A stretch of 6,462 nt of DNA from Actinomycetota bacterium. GTDB lineage: Bacteria; Actinomycetota; Acidimicrobiia; Acidimicrobiales; AC-14. The notes under the pieces were generated by a model. It was not told the DNA's origin, made no database searches, and worked only from the letters and a program-made list of their open reading frames with translations. A program made the position numbers and the translations under genes. The stretch lies in the NCBI GenBank assembly GCA_020200615.1, contig JAIVIH010000409.1, forward strand, positions 1 through 6,462, in the 5' to 3' direction. This document shows positions 1 through 5,198 of this stretch, one piece after another (position 1 is the stretch's first letter; each line of letters begins with the position of its first letter).

Positions 1-203
1 TCCTCATCGCCCTGGGCACGCTGGTCCTCGGAACCGGGGGACTGTTCAACTCCGTGCTCGACGAGATGGAGGCCTTCGCCGTCACCCTCGTGGTCGGGAT
101 CACCCTGATCTTCGCCGGCTTCTTGCTCGCCGCGCTCAAGCCCACCCCCCGTGTGGTCGATCCGGTCACGGTGACAAGTGCCGGGCGTGGGGTCCCCCGA
201 TGA
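1..203 (+). CDS. Membrane protein, C-terminal end only
   Basis: The reading frame is open from the left edge (first full codon at base 3) to a TGA at 201-203, so only about 66 C-terminal residues are visible. They contain two hydrophobic stretches, LIALGTLVLGTGGLF near the start and FAVTLVVGITLIFAGFLLAAL further on, separated by a short acidic loop (DEMEA). They end in a polar tail rich in Pro, Val and Arg. This fits the last two transmembrane helices of an integral membrane protein with a short soluble C-terminus. I do not recognise the family. Its stop codon lies 26 bases before the start chosen for the response regulator, whose -10 hexamer falls in that gap. Confidence 0.6.
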   Translation, partial: LIALGTLVLGTGGLFNSVLDEMEAFAVTLVVGITLIFAGFLLAALKPTPRVVDPVTVTSAGRGVPR

Positions 204-215
204 CCCCCGCCCCGG

Positions 216-221
216 TACTCT
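216..221 (+). promoter_or_regulatory. -10 hexamer TACTCT of a leaderless promoter
   Basis: TACTCT matches the actinobacterial TANNNT -10 pattern and ends 8 bases before the ATG at 230. Transcription would begin at or within two bases of the start codon. No convincing -35 hexamer or Shine-Dalgarno sequence is visible. The site supports the ATG at 230 over the ATG at 200. Confidence 0.55.
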
Positions 222-229
222 GGGACTCC

Positions 230-607
230 ATGGCCCGTCCCATCCGCGTGATGGTTGTGGACGACACCGCCCACGTCCTCCGGATGCTGTCGGCCATGCT
301 CACGCTCGACGGCTTCGAGGTGGTGGGTGAGGCCGAGGGCGGAGGGGCGGCGGTGGACTCGGTCCAGGAAGCCGATCCCGACGTGGTGGTCATGGACTAC
401 CGGATGCCGATGATGGACGGCCTCACCGCCGCCCGCCGCATCCGGGCCCAGCGCCCCGACCAGATCATCGTCCTCTACACCGCCTTCATCGACGACGAGA
501 TCGAGCGCAGTGCAGCCGAGGCGGGCGTCTCCCTGTGCGTCGGCAAGGTCGAGGGCCTGGCTTCCCTGGAGCGGGAGATCAGCCGGCTCTGCGCCGCCCT
601 GTTCTGA
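230..607 (+). CDS. Single-domain response regulator (CheY-like receiver)
   Basis: A 125-residue protein made of one receiver domain and nothing else. The family accepts a phosphoryl group from a sensor histidine kinase in the cytoplasm. All key residues are present: acidic pair D11-D12 (VMVVDD), phospho-acceptor D56 (VVVMDYRMP), switch Thr T84 (VLYTAF) and Lys K106 (CVGKVEG). With no output domain it must act through a partner protein, like CheY or Spo0F-type regulators; the partner is not visible. An in-frame ATG at 200 overlaps the upstream stop as ATGA, but its extra ten residues lie outside the receiver fold. The ATG at 230 directly follows a -10 hexamer and starts one strand before the domain. 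No kinase gene is adjacent in the window. Confidence 0.9.
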   Translation: MARPIRVMVVDDTAHVLRMLSAMLTLDGFEVVGEAEGGGAAVDSVQEADPDVVVMDYRMPMMDGLTAARRIRAQRPDQIIVLYTAFIDDEIERSAAEAGVSLCVGKVEGLASLEREISRLCAALF

Positions 608-619
608 TCCGGGCCGCTC

Positions 620-709
620 TCACCGGGCCAGGACCAGGAACTGGATAAGGCCGGCCACGAAGACCAGGGCCAGGAGCACGACCAGCACGATGGTGGTTGC
701 CGGGCGCAC
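620..709 (-). CDS. Putative 29-residue single-pass membrane micro-protein
   Basis: A GTG at 709 lies two bases after the stop of the SAM hydrolase gene and opens a 30-codon frame ending in TGA at 620-622. The product begins MRPATTIVLVVLLALVF and ends in LAR. It has a short basic N-terminus and one uninterrupted hydrophobic segment of about 22 residues, so it would be a one-helix membrane peptide. The tight spacing suggests translation coupled to the gene before it. It ends 12 bases short of the convergent response regulator stop. I do not recognise a family. Against it: hydrophobic frames of this length arise by chance in GC-rich DNA, and no Shine-Dalgarno sequence of its own is evident. Confidence 0.4.
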   Translation of the reverse strand: MRPATTIVLVVLLALVFVAGLIQFLVLAR

Positions 710-711
710 GA

Positions 712-1560
712 TCAGTCCGGCGCCGGTTCGAGGGCGACGATGTCCCCTGCTCCGAGGCGCAGCTCGTCGGCCGCCGGCCGGCGGTTGAGGGTGACCGCCA
801 GCAGGCCGTAGGAGTCCACGACCAGCCCCACCTGGCCGGTCTTGAGCTCGGAGTAGCTGCTGACCCGCACGGCCAGGCGGGGAGGTTGGGGGGCGACGGT
901 CCCGCCGAGGCGGAGGAAGAGTCGGTCACCCATCTCCTTGACCTCGTCGGGACCGATGTTCAACTGGGCGTTGCCGAACCGGTCGACCCACAGGACCTCG
1001 GCGTTCAGAACACCGTCTTCCATCCGTGAGAGCGGCACCAGGCCAGGCACCAGGGAGTAGGGGTCGACGAGGTCGCCCAGCTCCTCGAGGTCGGTGCCGA
1101 GGCACAGGTGGGCCACCGCCGGGGCGAATATGTCCCGTCCGGCGAACGTCGGCCCCGGGGCGTCCAGGTGGTACGCGGGGTTGGTGAGGGAGACGGCACG
1201 CTTCGCGCCGCCGGCCAGGGCGACGGCCGACGCCAGCAGGCCGTTGTCGGGTCCCACGAGCACGGCCCGATCGGTCCCGTCCTCCCCGCCCACCTCCACG
1301 GCCACCGCCCGCCGGTCGCTCCCCACCCCGGGATCGACGACGGCCAGGACCACTCCGGGGGGCAGGTACTGGATGCTGCGGGCCAGGGCCAGGGCGCCGG
1401 CCCTCACGTCATAGGCCGGGACGTCGTGGCTGATGTCGAGCACCAAGACGTGGGGAGCGATCGACCGGATGACGGCCTTGACCACGCCTACGAACTCGTC
1501 GGCCAGCCCGAAGTCGGACAGGAAGGACACTGTGCTGAAGCCCGGCCCCTCGGCAGACAT
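712..1560 (-). CDS. DUF62-family SAM hydrolase (adenosine-forming)
   Basis: A 282-residue member of the DUF62 / SAM hydroxide adenosyltransferase family, whose characterised members split S-adenosylmethionine with water into adenosine and methionine. Family motifs appear in order: SDFG (15-18), LDISHD (41-46), VDPGVG (75-80), GPDNG (103-107), GRDIFAPA (141-148) and DRFGN in the smaller C-terminal domain. The known catalytic triad is Asp-Arg-His. D76 and R83 are present, but the His usually found in TFHGRD is Ala (A140, TFAGRD). VDPGVG excludes a fluorinase, which has YPATG here. It is cytoplasmic, with no signal peptide. ATG 1560 is chosen because a -10 hexamer ends six bases upstream. The family assignment is firm; whether the enzyme is active is open. 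Confidence 0.9.
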   Translation of the reverse strand: MSAEGPGFSTVSFLSDFGLADEFVGVVKAVIRSIAPHVLVLDISHDVPAYDVRAGALALARSIQYLPPGVVLAVVDPGVGSDRRAVAVEVGGEDGTDRAVLVGPDNGLLASAVALAGGAKRAVSLTNPAYHLDAPGPTFAGRDIFAPAVAHLCLGTDLEELGDLVDPYSLVPGLVPLSRMEDGVLNAEVLWVDRFGNAQLNIGPDEVKEMGDRLFLRLGGTVAPQPPRLAVRVSSYSELKTGQVGLVVDSYGLLAVTLNRRPAADELRLGAGDIVALEPAPD

Positions 1561-1566
1561 GGCGGC

Positions 1567-1572
1567 ACGTTA
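1567..1572 (-). promoter_or_regulatory. -10 hexamer TAACGT of a leaderless promoter
   Basis: Read on the minus strand, TAACGT (TANNNT) is followed by six bases and then the ATG of the SAM hydrolase gene. This spacing puts the transcription start on the A of ATG. There is no Shine-Dalgarno sequence. It implies that this gene is transcribed separately from the HTH gene 52 bases upstream. Confidence 0.55.
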
Positions 1573-1599
1573 CCGCCGGCGTCGAGGCCGGCCGGTGGG

Positions 1600-1626
1600 C
1601 GCAGGGTGGAGGTCAGCCAGCCTGCG
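1600..1626 (-). terminator. Hairpin across the stop codon of the HTH gene
   Basis: Arms 1600-1605 and 1621-1626 pair perfectly (CGCAGG with CCTGCG). A single mismatch follows, then three more pairs (1607-1609 with 1617-1619) and a 7-base loop. The TGA at 1613-1615 lies in the loop. No T-tract follows, so at best it is a U-less terminator or a 3'-end stabiliser. Confidence 0.35.
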
Positions 1627-1816
1627 TGTAGCTCGTGGCCAGATACCGGTCGACGTCCTCCTCACGGACCCGGTAGGACTTGCCCACCCGGGCCGCGGGA
1701 AGCTGCCCGCCCTTGATCAGGCGGTAGACCGTCATCGTCGATACCCGCAGCATTCCTGCTACTTCTGCCACGGTCAGGAACCGAGACCGTCCCTGAGACT
1801 GCGCCAGTTGAATCAC
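1613..1816 (-). CDS. Excisionase-type HTH DNA-binding protein (Rv0500A / BldC-like)
   Basis: A 67-residue protein almost wholly made of a MerR-like winged helix of the HTH_17 / excisionase family. Residues 13-31 (FLTVAEVAGMLRVSTMTVY) form the helix-turn-helix, and 39-50 (LPAARVGKSYRV) the wing. The C-terminus, TSYTQAG, resembles from memory the SSYFDAG-type ending of the small HTH protein encoded just after proC in mycobacteria and streptomycetes. The same order holds here. The likely role is sequence-specific DNA binding; the target is unknown. GTG 1816 is the only good start before the domain and has purine-rich GAAGAGGG just before it. The frame stays open into the damaged proC upstream, but that is read-through across a different frame, not a fusion. 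The tiny bS22-like gene that follows in mycobacteria is absent: only 52 bases separate it from the SAM hydrolase. Confidence 0.85.
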   Translation of the reverse strand: MIQLAQSQGRSRFLTVAEVAGMLRVSTMTVYRLIKGGQLPAARVGKSYRVREEDVDRYLATSYTQAG

Positions 1817-1834
1817 CCCTCTTCGCCAGTGGGC

Positions 1835-1863
1835 ACTGTATTCATCTGGGGGCGTTGTGGAAA
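1835..1863 (-). promoter_or_regulatory. Promoter of the HTH gene (-35 TTTCCA, -10 TACAGT)
   Basis: On the minus strand, TTTCCA (1863-1858, 4 of 6 matches to TTGACA) and TACAGT (1840-1835) are separated by exactly 17 bases. The expected start near 1828 leaves a leader of about 12 bases containing GAAGAGGG before the GTG. This gene therefore differs from its neighbours in having a short leader. Confidence 0.5.
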
Positions 1864-1867
1864 GAGG

Positions 1868-1886
1868 GGCGCCTGCGAACGGCGCC
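1868..1886 (-). terminator. Candidate intrinsic terminator after proC
   Basis: Perfect GC stem GGCGCC / GGCGCC (1881-1886 with 1868-1873) with a 7-base loop. It can be extended by GGAG/CTC-type pairs with a bulge and is followed on the minus strand by CCCTCTTTCC. It lies 26 bases after the proC stop and just before the HTH promoter, which suits termination of the proC transcript. The T-tract is short. Confidence 0.5.
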
Positions 1887-1911
1887 TCCCGACCCGCTCG
1901 CACCGCCAGAC

Positions 1912-2434
1912 TCAGCCCTGCCCCAGCTGCCGCGACCGTTCGGTGGCGGCCAGCACGGCCTCGGCCAGCGCTGCCCGCACGGCCCGCGCCTCGAGGGCGC
2001 GCAGTCCGGCCGCGGTCGTGCCCCCGGGAGACGTCACCGCCGCTCGCAGCGCCTCCGGCCCCTGGTCGGACTCGTCCAGCAGCCGGGCCGACCCGAGCAG
2101 GGTCTGGATCCGTCCCCTCGCCCAGCCAGCCCTCGAGCTTGGCCAGGGGCACACCGGCGGCCACGGATAGCACCCGCTCGGGCCCGGCCCCGGCCAAGGC
2201 CTGGCAGGCGGCGGGCACGTCACCGGGCTTCACCGCCACCACCGCCCCGTCGCACGGCGGGACGTCCTCGCGGATGTCGACCCCGGGAAGCTCGGCCGCC
2301 AGCTCGGCGCGCCGGGGAGCGGACATCTCCACCACGCTCAGCTCCGCCGGGTCGGCCCAGCCGGCGGCGACAAGGCCTCCCACCAGGGCCTGTCCCATCC
2401 GGCCCCCTCCGACCACGGCCAGTCGCGCCCTCAT
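1912..2434 (-). pseudogene. proC: Pyrroline-5-carboxylate reductase, internally deleted and frameshifted
   Basis: ProC reduces 1-pyrroline-5-carboxylate to proline with NAD(P)H. From ATG 2434, residues 1-108 are a typical ProC N-terminus: Rossmann motif VGGGRMGQAL (8-17), AVKPGDV (67-73) and LSVAAGVPLAKLEGWLGEG (89-107). At about 2104-2113 the match jumps to another frame, which encodes QTLLGSARLLDES and then AAVTSPGGTTAAGLRALE, the family's C-terminal signature, ending in TGA 1912-1914. Together about 172 residues are present against about 265-295 in the family. Roughly 95 residues are missing from the middle, including the VRAMPN and SGSGPAY regions. Neither frame alone gives an intact enzyme. 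The start has a leaderless-type -10. It is either a real pseudogene or an assembly error; a second proC elsewhere cannot be excluded. Confidence 0.85.
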
Positions 2435-2441
2435 GGGCCGC

Positions 2442-2447
2442 AGGCTA
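2442..2447 (-). promoter_or_regulatory. -10 hexamer TAGCCT of a leaderless promoter (proC)
   Basis: On the minus strand TAGCCT (TANNNT) is followed by seven bases (GCGGCCC) and then the proC ATG, with no Shine-Dalgarno sequence. An intact promoter on a broken gene fits recent damage or an assembly error better than old decay. Confidence 0.5.
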
Positions 2448-2460
2448 AAGCGTTTCCCGG

Positions 2461-2483
2461 CTTCCCTCTCGGGATCAGGGAAG
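2461..2483 (-). terminator. Hairpin across the stop codon of the M23 peptidase gene
   Basis: Perfect 7-bp inverted repeat CTTCCCT / AGGGAAG (arms 2477-2483 and 2461-2467) with a 9-base loop. The stop codon (2475-2477) lies at the edge of the loop. No T-tract follows; the proC -10 lies only 14 bases further on. Confidence 0.4.
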
Positions 2484-3593
2484 GTAGCCCTCGGGGTCCT
2501 CAGGACTGCCGCCCACCCGGGTCTCGAAATGCAGGTGGGGGCCGGTGACGTTTCCGGTGCCGCCGACGTATCCGATCAGGTCGCCGCGCTCCACGACCTC
2601 GCCCACACCCACGACCATCGAGCTCTGGTGGGCGTAGAGGGTGGTGAAGCTTCCGCCGTGGTCGATGATCACGCAGTTCCCGTAGCCCCCGTTGTAGGAG
2701 GCCATGATCACCTCGCCCGACTTGGCCGCCCGGATGGGCGCCCCCGGGCCCGAATCGATGTCGATGCCGGCGTGTAGCCGGCCCCACCGCATGCCGAATG
2801 GGGAGGTGACGCCGCCGTCCGTCGGCCAGATCAGCCCCGAGCCGGACGACCCGCGGGGTGCCGCTGCGACCTGGACGCCTCCGTCGGCCGGCTCGCCCGC
2901 TGCTTCCCGGGCCCGGATGAGGCCCGAGACGTTGGCCTCTTCCCGGGAGATGGCGTCGATCTCGGCCGTCACCTCACGGATGCGCACGTCCAGGGCCTGC
3001 TGTAGGCGCACCTGATCGGTCCGCACCTTCTCCAGCTCGGCCAGCTTCTCGCCGGCCGCCTTCTTCCGGTCCTGGGCCGACTCCCGCAGGGCCACCAGGT
3101 TCGCCTGCTCGGCCTGCTGGTCCTGGCGGACCGCCCGCAACTGTCCGAGGACGTCCCGGTCCACGTTGACCACGTGGGCCATCAGCGTCTGACGGCGGCT
3201 GGCCTCGGCCAGGTCACGGGAGCCGATCATCTCCAGGAGGGGAACGCCTCCCGGGTGGACGTAGGCCTGGACGGCGACGGCCGACGCTTTCAGCCGCAAC
3301 TCGCCCACCCGCTTCTCGGTGGCGGTCAGGCGGGCCTTGGCCGTATCGACGGCGGCGTCGGCCACCTCGACCGCCTGCTGGGCGGCGTCGGTCTCGCTGG
3401 CCTGCACGGCTACGCCGGCGTCGAGGGCCTGCACCGCCGACTCGAGCTGTAGGTCGTTGGCCTTCAGGACGTCGAGCTGGGCTGCGGCGTTGGCTTTGCG
3501 CGTACGAGCGTCGTCGTCAGCAGCACCCGCTCGTGTCGGCAGGGACACGAGCATGACGATGAGCACAAGGGCGTGGATCCTGGTCTTCGTCAT
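2475..3593 (-). CDS. Secreted coiled-coil M23 metallopeptidase (EnvC/NlpD-like)
   Basis: A 372-residue exported protein. Residues 1-24 are a signal peptide (basic MTKTR, hydrophobic core LVLIVMLVSL, likely cleavage after RAGA). About 30-235 are Ala/Glu/Arg-rich heptad-like coiled coil in two stretches around a less helical insert (YVHPGGVPLLEM, 111-122). A Gly/Ser linker leads to a C-terminal M23 (LytM) domain, about 255-372. Zinc ligands are H274 and D278 (HAGID) and H355 (second His of HLH); H322 (LYAH) and H353 are the expected catalytic His residues. All are present, so it should be an active peptidoglycan endopeptidase rather than a degenerate activator like EnvC. It acts outside the membrane on cell-wall cross-links. 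ATG 3593 is used because the signal peptide begins there; only a weak G-rich tract lies upstream. Confidence 0.92.
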   Translation of the reverse strand: MTKTRIHALVLIVMLVSLPTRAGAADDDARTRKANAAAQLDVLKANDLQLESAVQALDAGVAVQASETDAAQQAVEVADAAVDTAKARLTATEKRVGELRLKASAVAVQAYVHPGGVPLLEMIGSRDLAEASRRQTLMAHVVNVDRDVLGQLRAVRQDQQAEQANLVALRESAQDRKKAAGEKLAELEKVRTDQVRLQQALDVRIREVTAEIDAISREEANVSGLIRAREAAGEPADGGVQVAAAPRGSSGSGLIWPTDGGVTSPFGMRWGRLHAGIDIDSGPGAPIRAAKSGEVIMASYNGGYGNCVIIDHGGSFTTLYAHQSSMVVGVGEVVERGDLIGYVGGTGNVTGPHLHFETRVGGSPEDPEGYLP

Positions 3594-3632
3594 GAGGGTT
3601 GAAAGAGCCCCCGCCGCGGCTGATCGGCGAAA

Positions 3633-3661
3633 ACGGTAACGAGCAGCCGGTAGGGGTGCAA
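3633..3661 (-). promoter_or_regulatory. Possible proximal promoter of the M23 gene (TTGCAC - 17 - TACCGT)
   Basis: On the minus strand TTGCAC (3661-3656) and TACCGT (3638-3633) are 17 bases apart. This predicts a start near 3626 and a leader of about 32 bases. The -35 matches only 3 of 6. It competes with the distal promoter as the real start; if this one is used, the inverted repeats lie upstream of the transcript. Confidence 0.35.
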
Positions 3662-3794
3662 GCTTCGAGCAAGGTCACTGCTACCTGCGCGTGATGCGAC
3701 GAGAGAGGACCCGAGAAACCTCCCGGCGTGACCGCACTTCCCCGAACGGCTGGCCGTTCCGCCTCTCGGGCCCTGCCAAGACCTTAGCCGCGAA

Positions 3795-3823
3795 AATTTA
3801 CCGGGCGCAAGAGATGGCGTGAA
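3795..3823 (-). promoter_or_regulatory. Distal promoter of the M23 gene (TTCACG - 17 - TAAATT)
   Basis: On the minus strand TTCACG (3823-3818; 4 of 6) and TAAATT (3800-3795; 4 of 6) are 17 bases apart, inside the most AT-rich patch of the window (AAATTTTC). The predicted start near 3788 places the main inverted repeats immediately downstream in the transcript. Confidence 0.4.
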
Positions 3824-3895
3824 AAGTACCGAAATACCAGGAGGCACACTGGTGGCGGGAACCCGGCCCCAGGTGCTCCACAAGAGAAAGAAGGA

Positions 3896-3917
3896 CGAGT
3901 GTAGTCACCGGCACTCG
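3896..3917 (-). terminator. Intrinsic terminator across the stop codon of the mshA-like gene
   Basis: Perfect 6-bp stem CGAGTG / CACTCG (3912-3917 with 3896-3901) with a 10-base loop that contains the TGA (3905-3907). The next bases on the minus strand are TCCTTCTTTCTCTTG, a T-rich tract, which makes this the best terminator in the window. Confidence 0.5.
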
Positions 3918-5188
3918 ACGAGGCTACGAGCGGTGAGGTCGGCGTAGAGGCGGCGAAGCCGGGCCGCGGTGATCGACCAGCAGTACCGTTGCGCTCTCGC
4001 CGCGCCCGCCGCGCCCATGCCTGCGGCGCGCTCGGGATGGCTCAGGAGATCGTCCACGCGCCGGGCGTAGGAGGCCGGGTCCCGGCCCTCGACCAAAAAG
4101 CCGGTCTCTCCGTGGGCCACCAGCGTCCGCAGCCCCCCTACGGCCGCCGCCACCACCGGAGTGCCGCAGGCGGCCGCTTCCAGGGCCACCAGCCCGAAGG
4201 ACTCCGAGCGGCTTGGGACGAGGCACACGTCGGCTGCCCGATAGAAGGCGGGGAGGCTGTCGTGGCGCTGGGGGGGCACGAACCGCACCCGGTCCCCCAG
4301 GCCCTCGGCCGCCACCAGGGCCCGGACCCGCCGCAGCTCGGCGGCCCCGTCCGGGCCGCTGGGGCCGCCCACGATCAGGAGCGAGGCGTCCCGTCGATCC
4401 AGCTCGGCCAGAGCCCGCACAGCCACTCCGCTCAGGGGGCCGCTCGGGCCCGCCACTCCGCTCAGGGGGCCGCTCGGGCCCGCCACTCCGCTCAGAGGGC
4501 CGCTCGGGCCCGCCACTCCGCTCAGAGGGCCGCTCGGGCCCAGGCCCAGGCCCAGAGCGGCACGCGCCGTCTGGCGGTCACCGGGAAAGAAGACCTCGTG
4601 GTCGACCCCGGGGGGCACGACCTCGATGCGGGACGGGTCGGCGCCGTAGAGCCCTTCCAGCTGCGTGGCCTCGTCGAGGGATGAGGCCAGGATGACGTCG
4701 GAGCAACCGATCACCTCGGCTTCGGCCTTGGCCCGGACCGCCTCCTCCTGTTGCGTGGCCTCCGCCTTCACCCGGGCCAGGGTGTGGAACGTCGAGACCA
4801 GCGGCAACCCCAGCTCGTGCTTGAGGGAGTGCCCGGCCACTCCTGACAGCCAGTAGTTGGCGTGGAGCACGTCGGGCTCGCAGCCGTCGTAGCCGTACAG
4901 GCGCTCGAGTACCGCGGCGGTGAAGGTGTCGACCAGCTCGGGGAGGCTCTCCTTGGGCACCACGGCCAGGGGGCCGGCCCGCACGTGGTGCACCACCAGG
5001 CCCGGCTCAAGCTCGACGGTGGGGGCCAGGCCCCGGCGCCACGCCCGCGTGTACACGTCGCAGTCGACACCCGCCCGCGCCAGAGCCGACGAAAGCTGGC
5101 GCACGTAGACGTTCATGCCGCCTCCGTCGCCGGCACCGGGCTGGGCGAGGGGGGACGTATGGAGTGACAGGACGGCGAGGCGGCGCAC
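3905..5188 (-). CDS. mshA: MshA-type GT4 glycosyltransferase with a repeat-replaced donor loop
   Basis: A 427-residue GT-B protein. MshA joins UDP-GlcNAc to inositol-3-phosphate, the first step of mycothiol synthesis. The N-terminal acceptor half is complete: HTSPLAQPGAGDGGGMNVYV (10-29), K79 (VPKESLP), NYWLSG (111-116), STFHTLARVK (132-141) and R152. The C-terminal half keeps GGPSGPDG (274-281), VPPQ, RAADVCLVPSRSESFGL (317-333) and CGTPVVAAAVGGL. Between ARAALGL (209-215) and VRALAEL (257-263) the family has a strand and loop of the type FVGRIQPLKG, whose Arg and Lys bind the UDP diphosphate. Here four copies of GPSGPLSGVA (217-256) stand instead. The start is GTG 5188, ten bases after a -10 hexamer. 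The gene name rests on N-terminal similarity; another inositol-phosphate or related GT4 function is possible, and activity is doubtful if the sequence is correct. Confidence 0.8.
   Translation of the reverse strand: MRRLAVLSLHTSPLAQPGAGDGGGMNVYVRQLSSALARAGVDCDVYTRAWRRGLAPTVELEPGLVVHHVRAGPLAVVPKESLPELVDTFTAAVLERLYGYDGCEPDVLHANYWLSGVAGHSLKHELGLPLVSTFHTLARVKAEATQQEEAVRAKAEAEVIGCSDVILASSLDEATQLEGLYGADPSRIEVVPPGVDHEVFFPGDRQTARAALGLGLGPSGPLSGVAGPSGPLSGVAGPSGPLSGVAGPSGPLSGVAVRALAELDRRDASLLIVGGPSGPDGAAELRRVRALVAAEGLGDRVRFVPPQRHDSLPAFYRAADVCLVPSRSESFGLVALEAAACGTPVVAAAVGGLRTLVAHGETGFLVEGRDPASYARRVDDLLSHPERAAGMGAAGAARAQRYCWSITAARLRRLYADLTARSLVECR
4422..4541 (-). repeat. Four tandem 30-bp in-frame repeats inside the mshA-like gene
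   Basis: Four head-to-tail 30-bp units begin at 4422, 4452, 4482 and 4512. They are identical except at one position: the first two have CAGGGGG where the last two have CAGAGGG, a synonymous Pro change (CCC/CCT). Each encodes GPSGPLSGVA on the minus strand. A short run of 6-bp repeats (CAGGCC-type, about 4541-4555, encoding Gly-Leu) adjoins it. There are no spacers, so this is not a CRISPR array. It is a minisatellite prone to slippage; copy number changes would keep the reading frame. Confidence 0.97.
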
Positions 5189-5198
5189 GACGGGTCCA

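Larger units (their letters stand above)
3594..3904 (-). promoter_or_regulatory. Non-coding region upstream of the M23 gene with strong inverted repeats
   Basis: This 311-base stretch holds no credible gene and is the longest gap in the window. On the minus strand it contains: the T-rich tail of the mshA terminator; an AT-rich promoter (3795-3823); a 10-bp helix (3764-3773 with 3707-3716, one G-U pair); a nested 7-bp inverted repeat (3744-3750 with 3753-3759); an alternative CGAGAG/CTCTCG pairing that excludes the 10-bp helix; GGTAG/CTACC (3681-3685 with 3649-3653); and an AGCC/GGCT hairpin close to the M23 start. If transcribed from the distal promoter, the leader is about 195 bases. Cell-wall hydrolase genes of actinomycetes often carry the ydaO c-di-AMP riboswitch, but its conserved CCGACAGCUAACC core is absent. 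The RNA class, if any, is unrecognised. Confidence 0.45.

Noticed and set aside
200..229. Earlier ATG (200) of the response regulator, overlapping the upstream stop as ATGA
   Set aside because: The added residues are outside the receiver fold, while a -10 hexamer sits between the two ATGs at leaderless spacing from the second.
1108..1716. 202-codon plus-strand frame opposite the SAM hydrolase and HTH genes
   Set aside because: It is antisense to two genes with strong motif support and shows no domain of its own.
1813..1845. Ten-codon upstream frame (MNTVPTGEEG) whose stop overlaps the HTH GTG as GTGA
   Set aside because: The likely -10 of the HTH gene (1835-1840) lies inside it, so its ATG would be upstream of the transcript start.
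1613..2434. A single open frame that would encode a 273-residue fusion of ProC N-terminus and HTH protein
   Set aside because: The middle is Arg/Gly/Ala-rich read-through of the wrong frame. True ProC C-terminal sequence (TSPGGTTAAGL) lies in another frame of the same DNA, and the HTH gene has its own promoter and GTG start.
3590..3883. 97-codon minus-strand frame between the mshA-like and M23 genes
   Set aside because: No recognisable domain, composition unlike the neighbours, overlaps the M23 start, and covers the inverted repeats and promoter elements.
3594..3904. c-di-AMP (ydaO) or c-di-GMP-I riboswitch upstream of the M23 gene
   Set aside because: The ydaO core CCGACAGCUAACC and the GEMM motifs are not found on the minus strand; only general stem-forming potential remains.
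4422..4541. CRISPR-like array
   Set aside because: The 30-bp units abut with no spacers, lie within a coding frame and encode repeated peptides.
3989..4684. 231-codon plus-strand frame opposite the mshA-like gene
   Set aside because: It is the complement of a well supported gene, biased by GC content, and its repeats simply mirror the minisatellite.
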